Assembly (NCBI GenBank): GCA_902782795.1
Contig: CACZOT010000306.1
Span: 1-9,044 of the forward strand
Source of the DNA: an uncultured Eubacteriales bacterium
Lineage (GTDB): Bacteria > Bacillota > Clostridia > Christensenellales > Aristaeellaceae
DNA: 9,044 nucleotides
Direction of reading: 5' to 3'
Part shown: positions 6,120 to 9,044 of the stretch, in pieces
How positions within the stretch are numbered: the stretch's first letter is position 1
How the letters are laid out: every line of letters begins with the position of its first letter
The notes under the pieces: model-generated
The model's database searches: none
Told to the model about the DNA's origin: nothing
Seen by the model: only the letters and a program-made list of their open reading frames with translations
Program-made: the position numbers and the translations under genes

Positions 6120-7076
6120 ATGAAGGAGACCGGAACCCTGTATGCTGATTGGCAGGAATACGAAGTCACCTACACTCCGGACGTCGTCTTCGCCCAGCGT
6201 GAGACCGGACCTCTGAAGCTGCAGATCCTCACGCCCGCCGCGCCAAATATCCCGCGCAAGCCCCAGCCCTCTCTGTACACGGAGCTGCGCGCGAAAGGCC
6301 TGGTGCCTGCCGAACCGCCGCGCAAGGATCCCCGCCGCTTCCCCCTGATCGTAGATGTGCCCGGCTCCGGCTGGGGCGGCGCTACAGGATACATTCACGT
6401 GCCGAAGATGGTCGAGCTGGCCCGGGAGGGCTACGTAGTCGCCTCGGTGGAATACCGCGGCACCTTCAAGGACGACGTGCGCTTCCCCGCCGCCGTGCAG
6501 GATGTCAAAGAAGCCATCCGCTTCATGCGCGCCCACGCCGAGGAGTACCTCGTGGATACGGAGCGCGTTGCTCTGCTGGGCGATTCCTCGGGCGGACACA
6601 CCGTCGCCATGGCCGCGCTCACTGACAGCGAGGATCGCTTCAACATCGGCGCGCATCTGGATATGCCCACCAATGTGCGCACCTGCGTGATCTTCTATGG
6701 CCCGAACGACCTGACGAACCTCGTTCAGGACCGCAAGGACGAGGGCAAACGCCTGCGTCCGGGCGAGGATCCCTGGCCCTTCGAACTGCGGGAAATCTTC
6801 CGCGACGACGCCTTTGACGACCCCGCCGCGCATCTGGCCGACGCCAGCCCCATCAATTACATCGAAGCAGGCAAAGCTATGCCCTCCTTCCTCTTCCTCA
6901 ACGGCGAGGAAGACCCCATCATTCCCCTCAAGCAGGGCATGCGCTTCTGCGAGAAGGTGCGCTCCTGCGGCGGCCGAGCGGATTTCTACCGCATCGTCGG
7001 CGCAAAGCACGGCGCAGGCTGCTGGACGACCGAGACCATGCGCCTCGTGCGCCAGTTCCTTCGCGCGACACTCTGA
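6120..7076 (+). CDS. Alpha/beta-hydrolase esterase, BD-FAE / Abhydrolase_3-like
   Basis: This 318-residue protein has a complete alpha/beta-hydrolase triad: Ser156 in the elbow LLGDSSGGH (152-160), Asp265 in NGEEDPIIP (261-269), and His297 in GAKHGAG (294-300). The core strand FPLIVDVPGSGWGGATG (74-90) leads to the oxyanion loop, followed by VASVEYRG (107-114) and an RFPAAVQDVKEAIRFMRAHA helix typical of carbohydrate and feruloyl/acetyl esterases. The loop reads GSGWGG rather than the usual HGGG. There is no signal peptide, so it is likely cytoplasmic, acting on a small imported ester; the natural substrate is unknown. About 60 extra N-terminal residues precede the core. ATG 6120 is chosen because AAGGAG (6105-6110) lies 9 nt upstream; the in-frame ATG at 6084 lacks such a site. 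It is a single-gene unit flanked by terminators. Confidence 0.88.
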   Translation: MKETGTLYADWQEYEVTYTPDVVFAQRETGPLKLQILTPAAPNIPRKPQPSLYTELRAKGLVPAEPPRKDPRRFPLIVDVPGSGWGGATGYIHVPKMVELAREGYVVASVEYRGTFKDDVRFPAAVQDVKEAIRFMRAHAEEYLVDTERVALLGDSSGGHTVAMAALTDSEDRFNIGAHLDMPTNVRTCVIFYGPNDLTNLVQDRKDEGKRLRPGEDPWPFELREIFRDDAFDDPAAHLADASPINYIEAGKAMPSFLFLNGEEDPIIPLKQGMRFCEKVRSCGGRADFYRIVGAKHGAGCWTTETMRLVRQFLRATL

Positions 7077-7088
7077 CCGCAGGCGTAA

Positions 7089-7126
7089 AAGGATCCCCCT
7101 CCGCATTTGGAGGGGGATCCTTCTTT
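7089..7126. terminator. Bidirectional intrinsic terminator between convergent genes
   Basis: AAGGATCCCCCTCC (7089-7102) and its exact reverse complement (7109-7122) form a 14-bp perfect stem with a 6-nt loop, GCATTT. On the plus strand the stem runs into TTCTTTTT, serving the esterase gene that stops at 7076. On the minus strand the stem ends in TTTT, serving the amidase gene whose stop codon is at 7129-7127. Confidence 0.93.
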
Positions 7127-8125
7127 TTATTCGCCGTCCAGGGAACGCGAGAAGATCTGCGCGAGGCCCCGCGCCATCCCATCCACCAGAAGCTCCTGAT
7201 ACGCTTCGTCCTCAAGCTTGAGGTCCTCGTCATAATTGCTCATGTAGCCCATCTCCACAAGGATGGAGGGCACTGTGGACCAGTTCAGGCCCGAATAGGT
7301 GTCTCGCCGGAAGATGCCTGCCGGATGCGCGCCCGTCGCCTTCGCCATGGCCGGCAGGAGCAGCTCCGCCGCTTGGTACGAGGGCAGCGCGATCGAACCC
7401 GTCTCTGTGACGTACAGACCGATACCGTTGGCCTGCGCGTTGGTCGAGCCGTTGCAATGCAGGCGCAGAACGATGTCGCATCCCGCGTCGTTGCACATCT
7501 GCGCTCGCTCAATATTGGAGATATCCACGTCGTTGGTCGTGCGCGTCATGATCACGTCCGCGCCGAGGCCCTCGAGCCGGTCGCGCAGTTTCAGGGCGAT
7601 GTCGAGGTTTACGGCGTATTCCGGCGTGCCGGTGGCCGCACCGGAGGTCCCGGAGGCCACCTTGGCCTTCGTCTCCCGGCTGCCGGGGGCGACGGGCTCC
7701 TGATCGTTGTTGCCGTGGAGCTGATGGCCGGGATCGATGCCGATGATCAGGCCCGTCAAGGGCAGCTGGACCTTTTCGCCCCGATCCAGCCGAAGCGTCC
7801 CGTCTCCCTCCGCCGTTGCCTGGACTCCTTGCGGTGCCGGAGTCACGGTCGGCGTAACGGCTGCGGGTACACCCATCGGGTTCGCCTGTACCACGACCAC
7901 GTCCTCGTCGAGAGATTCTTGTTCGATCGGAGGGATAGTTGCGACCTGAGTCGGTTCCGCCACCGGTGTAAACAGCGTGATCTCCGCGTCGCTGATGTGG
8001 TGCCGCGCCGCCAGAACGAGCCTGTCGATCACGAAATAGGCGCAAAGGATCACCAGCGCACAAGCGAGCAGGAAGGCCAGAAACCGTCCTGCTCGCAGTT
8101 TTTTCTTGTGTTTTCTCCGCGTCAT
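7127..8125 (-). CDS. Membrane-anchored N-acetylmuramoyl-L-alanine amidase (Amidase_3 family)
   Basis: This 332-residue protein has a basic N-terminus (MTRRKHKKK), one membrane helix (about 14-36), a Pro/Thr-rich linker (about 53-105, including VTPTVTPAP) and a C-terminal Amidase_3 domain (about 126-327). The zinc ligands are His134 in GIDPGHQ, Glu169 in GTPEYAVNLDIA and His223 in LRLHCNG; Glu291 in SILVEMGYMSN is the catalytic glutamate. The segment between the first two ligands holds GSRETKAKVASGTSG, a pattern common in clostridial members. The enzyme should cleave the amide bond between N-acetylmuramate and the stem peptide, outside the membrane. The ATG at 8125 has GGAGG (8137-8133) 7 nt upstream. 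The gene begins 13 nt after a TetR gene and is probably co-transcribed with it. A cortex role like CwlD is conceivable, but its TetR partner suggests vegetative wall turnover. Confidence 0.93.
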   Translation of the reverse strand: MTRRKHKKKLRAGRFLAFLLACALVILCAYFVIDRLVLAARHHISDAEITLFTPVAEPTQVATIPPIEQESLDEDVVVVQANPMGVPAAVTPTVTPAPQGVQATAEGDGTLRLDRGEKVQLPLTGLIIGIDPGHQLHGNNDQEPVAPGSRETKAKVASGTSGAATGTPEYAVNLDIALKLRDRLEGLGADVIMTRTTNDVDISNIERAQMCNDAGCDIVLRLHCNGSTNAQANGIGLYVTETGSIALPSYQAAELLLPAMAKATGAHPAGIFRRDTYSGLNWSTVPSILVEMGYMSNYDEDLKLEDEAYQELLVDGMARGLAQIFSRSLDGE

Positions 8126-8138
8126 GGGAAAACCTCCG

Positions 8139-8855
8139 TCATGGCATGATATGTTCTATGCCTTCCAGACGTTTTTCCTGCTCGTTGAGTTCCATGATCA
8201 GGCCGATCAGCCACTGCATATCATAGAGCTGGATGCTTCCGTAGGGCGCACCGAGTACTGTCTCGACCGCGTGACGATAGGCATTGAGCTTTTCGAGGAT
8301 GTCGATGGCGCACTCCGGGTTATCCTTCTCCGCCGCGAGCGTGAAGCCGATCTCGTCGGTGAGGCAGGCGCCCAGATTCATCACGAGCTCGGCCAGGCGA
8401 TCCGGATAAGGCGTATGGAACGCGCCCTCCTCGAGGCCACTGAGCACGACATCCCGCATGAGCGGCAGAAGCTTTTCGATATAACCGCGCTTGAGGCTGT
8501 CTCGCAGGAGCGCGCCTTCGCCAGCGTAGGCCACGCGAATGATCAGGCCGATGAAATCGGTATTCTTCTGGTTGAGCAGGCCGATGTGCGCGAGAAGGGC
8601 GTTCAGCCGCTCAATGGCATCGCCAGAACAGGACGCAAGCGCCTCCTGCGCATAGCCGCAGGCGACCTCCACCTTCTCCGCGCAGATCGCCTCAAGCAGG
8701 CGCAGTTTGGAATCGAAGTGGTGGTAAAAACCGCCCTTGGAAAGGTCAAGCACATCGAGCACGTCCTGGACGCTGGTGCCTTCGTATCCATTTTGATAGA
8801 AGAGCTTCTCCGCCGCGTCGATGATGGCCTGTCTTCTTTGGTCTCCCTTTTTCAT
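8139..8855 (-). CDS. TetR/AcrR-family transcriptional regulator
   Basis: This 238-residue protein opens with a classical TetR DNA-binding domain: helix QAIIDAAEKLFYQNGYEGTS (9-28), then the helix-turn-helix SVQDVLDVLDLSKGGFYHHFDSK (28-50) with the family hallmark KGGFYHHF. The remainder (about 55-225) is helical, as expected for dimerisation and ligand binding, with no conserved motif that names the ligand. The ATG at 8855 has GGAGG (8869-8865) 9 nt upstream. The protein is longer than many TetR regulators (about 190-220), with a charged C-terminal tail. It heads a two-gene unit with the amidase. Most TetR proteins repress their own promoter until a ligand binds; inverted repeats around the promoter are candidate operators. 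The ligand is unknown. Confidence 0.93.
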   Translation of the reverse strand: MKKGDQRRQAIIDAAEKLFYQNGYEGTSVQDVLDVLDLSKGGFYHHFDSKLRLLEAICAEKVEVACGYAQEALASCSGDAIERLNALLAHIGLLNQKNTDFIGLIIRVAYAGEGALLRDSLKRGYIEKLLPLMRDVVLSGLEEGAFHTPYPDRLAELVMNLGACLTDEIGFTLAAEKDNPECAIDILEKLNAYRHAVETVLGAPYGSIQLYDMQWLIGLIMELNEQEKRLEGIEHIMP

Positions 8856-8877
8856 ATCGATCGTCCTCCGAAAAGTA

Positions 8878-8895
8878 CAAACGTCGGTCTGTTTG
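8878..8895. promoter_or_regulatory. Possible operator downstream of the TetR promoter
   Basis: CAAAC (8878-8882) and GTTTG (8891-8895) form a perfect 5-bp inverted repeat 18 bp long in total, the size of a typical TetR-dimer site. A second nested pair, TACAA (8876-8880) and TTGTA (8897-8901), extends the symmetry imperfectly. It falls in the 5' leader, between the -10 element and the ribosome binding site, where a bound repressor would block transcription. The short arms make coincidence possible. Confidence 0.33.
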
Positions 8896-8900
8896 CTTGT

Positions 8901-8930
8901 ATTATACTAAAACCGAACGGAGTTTGTCAA
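8901..8930 (-). promoter_or_regulatory. Consensus sigma-A promoter of the TetR-amidase unit
   Basis: On the minus strand an exact TTGACA (8930-8925) and an exact TATAAT (8906-8901) are separated by 18 nt. The predicted start near 8894 lies about 40 nt before the ATG. A promoter this strong in front of a TetR gene suggests that it is normally held down by a repressor. Confidence 0.88.
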
Positions 8931-8958
8931 TACTTTGTAATACAACTTTTGTAACAAA
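8923..8958. repeat. Clustered TTTGT repeats and two 11-bp palindromes at the TetR promoter
   Basis: TTGTAATACAA (8935-8945) and TTTGTAACAAA (8948-8958) are each perfect inverted repeats around a central base. The word TTTGT also occurs three times in direct orientation (from 8923, 8934 and 8948); the first two copies read TTTGTCAATAC and TTTGTAATAC. The cluster abuts and partly overlaps the -35 element. It could bind a regulator, but AT-rich DNA produces such words easily. Confidence 0.38.
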
Positions 8959-8969
8959 TGATTTTCGAG

Positions 8970-8984
8970 GGAAACAGCGTTTCC
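8970..8984. repeat. Small perfect inverted repeat in the right-edge intergenic region
   Basis: GGAAAC (8970-8975) and GTTTCC (8979-8984) flank a 3-nt loop. TTTCGA (8963-8968) and TCGAAA (8988-8993) add outer symmetry around it. No T-run follows on either strand, so it is not an intrinsic terminator. A regulatory site or chance are the alternatives. The rest of the edge to 9044 is AT-richer than the genes and shows no convincing coding sequence. Confidence 0.3.
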
Positions 8985-9044
8985 TGATCGAAACTCGTCT
9001 GGATATAGAAAGCTCGAAAAACGTGTGATTTCAAGGTTTTCCGC

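Noticed and set aside
5898..7106. A 402-codon open frame on the minus strand opposite the esterase gene
   Set aside because: It spans two terminators and a promoter of the plus-strand units, has no family motifs and low-complexity Ala/Gly/Glu/Val-rich composition, as expected opposite a GC-rich gene. The plus-strand esterase has a full catalytic triad.
7084..7126. BamHI-like GGATCC pair as a sign of cloning or an insertion scar
   Set aside because: Both GGATCC copies are the two arms of a perfect terminator stem placed exactly between convergent genes, which explains them fully.
8106..8954. A 282-codon plus-strand frame opposite the TetR gene
   Set aside because: It runs across the whole TetR gene and its promoter and shows no domain; the minus-strand protein has a clear TetR helix-turn-helix and ribosome binding site.
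8911..9044. Minus-strand frames open from the right edge for about 40-45 codons, possibly the 3' end of another gene
   Set aside because: Two different frames are open at once, which reflects low stop density rather than coding. The DNA is AT-richer than the genes, no motif is seen, and one frame would run through the consensus TetR promoter.

Overview
The window looks like a GC-rich chromosomal segment of an endospore-forming, Gram-positive (Firmicutes/Clostridia-like) bacterium. The evidence is a complete gerA-type germinant receptor operon (A-B-C order) behind a match to the forespore sigma-G promoter consensus, strong AGGAGG-type ribosome binding sites throughout, a lipoprotein signal, and a membrane-anchored peptidoglycan amidase. 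No species can be named from the sequence alone.

Layout, left to right. (1) Positions 1-116: the first codons of a leftward gene that runs off the edge, then a short divergent intergenic region with a perfect 16-bp palindrome and a 10-bp inverted repeat. (2) 117-1265 (+): a class V PLP enzyme of the cysteine desulfurase-like group. (3) 1266-1371: an imperfect hairpin, then a sigma-G-type promoter. (4) 1372-4998 (+): three overlapping genes for the A, B and C subunits of a spore germinant receptor. (5) 5028-6035 (+): a sigma-A-type promoter, a YegS/DagK-type lipid kinase that probably starts at CTG, and an intrinsic terminator. (6) 6037-7126 (+): a promoter, an alpha/beta-hydrolase esterase gene and a strong hairpin terminator shared with the convergent unit. 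(7) 8855-7127 (-): a TetR-family regulator followed 13 nt later by an Amidase_3 peptidoglycan hydrolase. They are transcribed from a promoter with exact consensus -35 and -10 hexamers. (8) 8931-9044: an AT-richer region upstream of that promoter, with small palindromes and no convincing gene.

How the genes relate. The A, B and C proteins should assemble in the spore inner membrane as one receptor; the stop/start overlaps indicate translational coupling. The TetR-amidase pair looks like a self-regulated unit controlling a cell-wall hydrolase. The lipid kinase, the esterase and the class V enzyme each look like separate transcription units with no evident functional link to germination.

I see no mobile element, CRISPR array, RNA gene or clearly new multi-gene system. 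The points most worth checking are the sigma-G promoter, the likely CTG start, the TetR-amidase operon with its candidate operators, and the palindrome between the divergent genes at the left edge.
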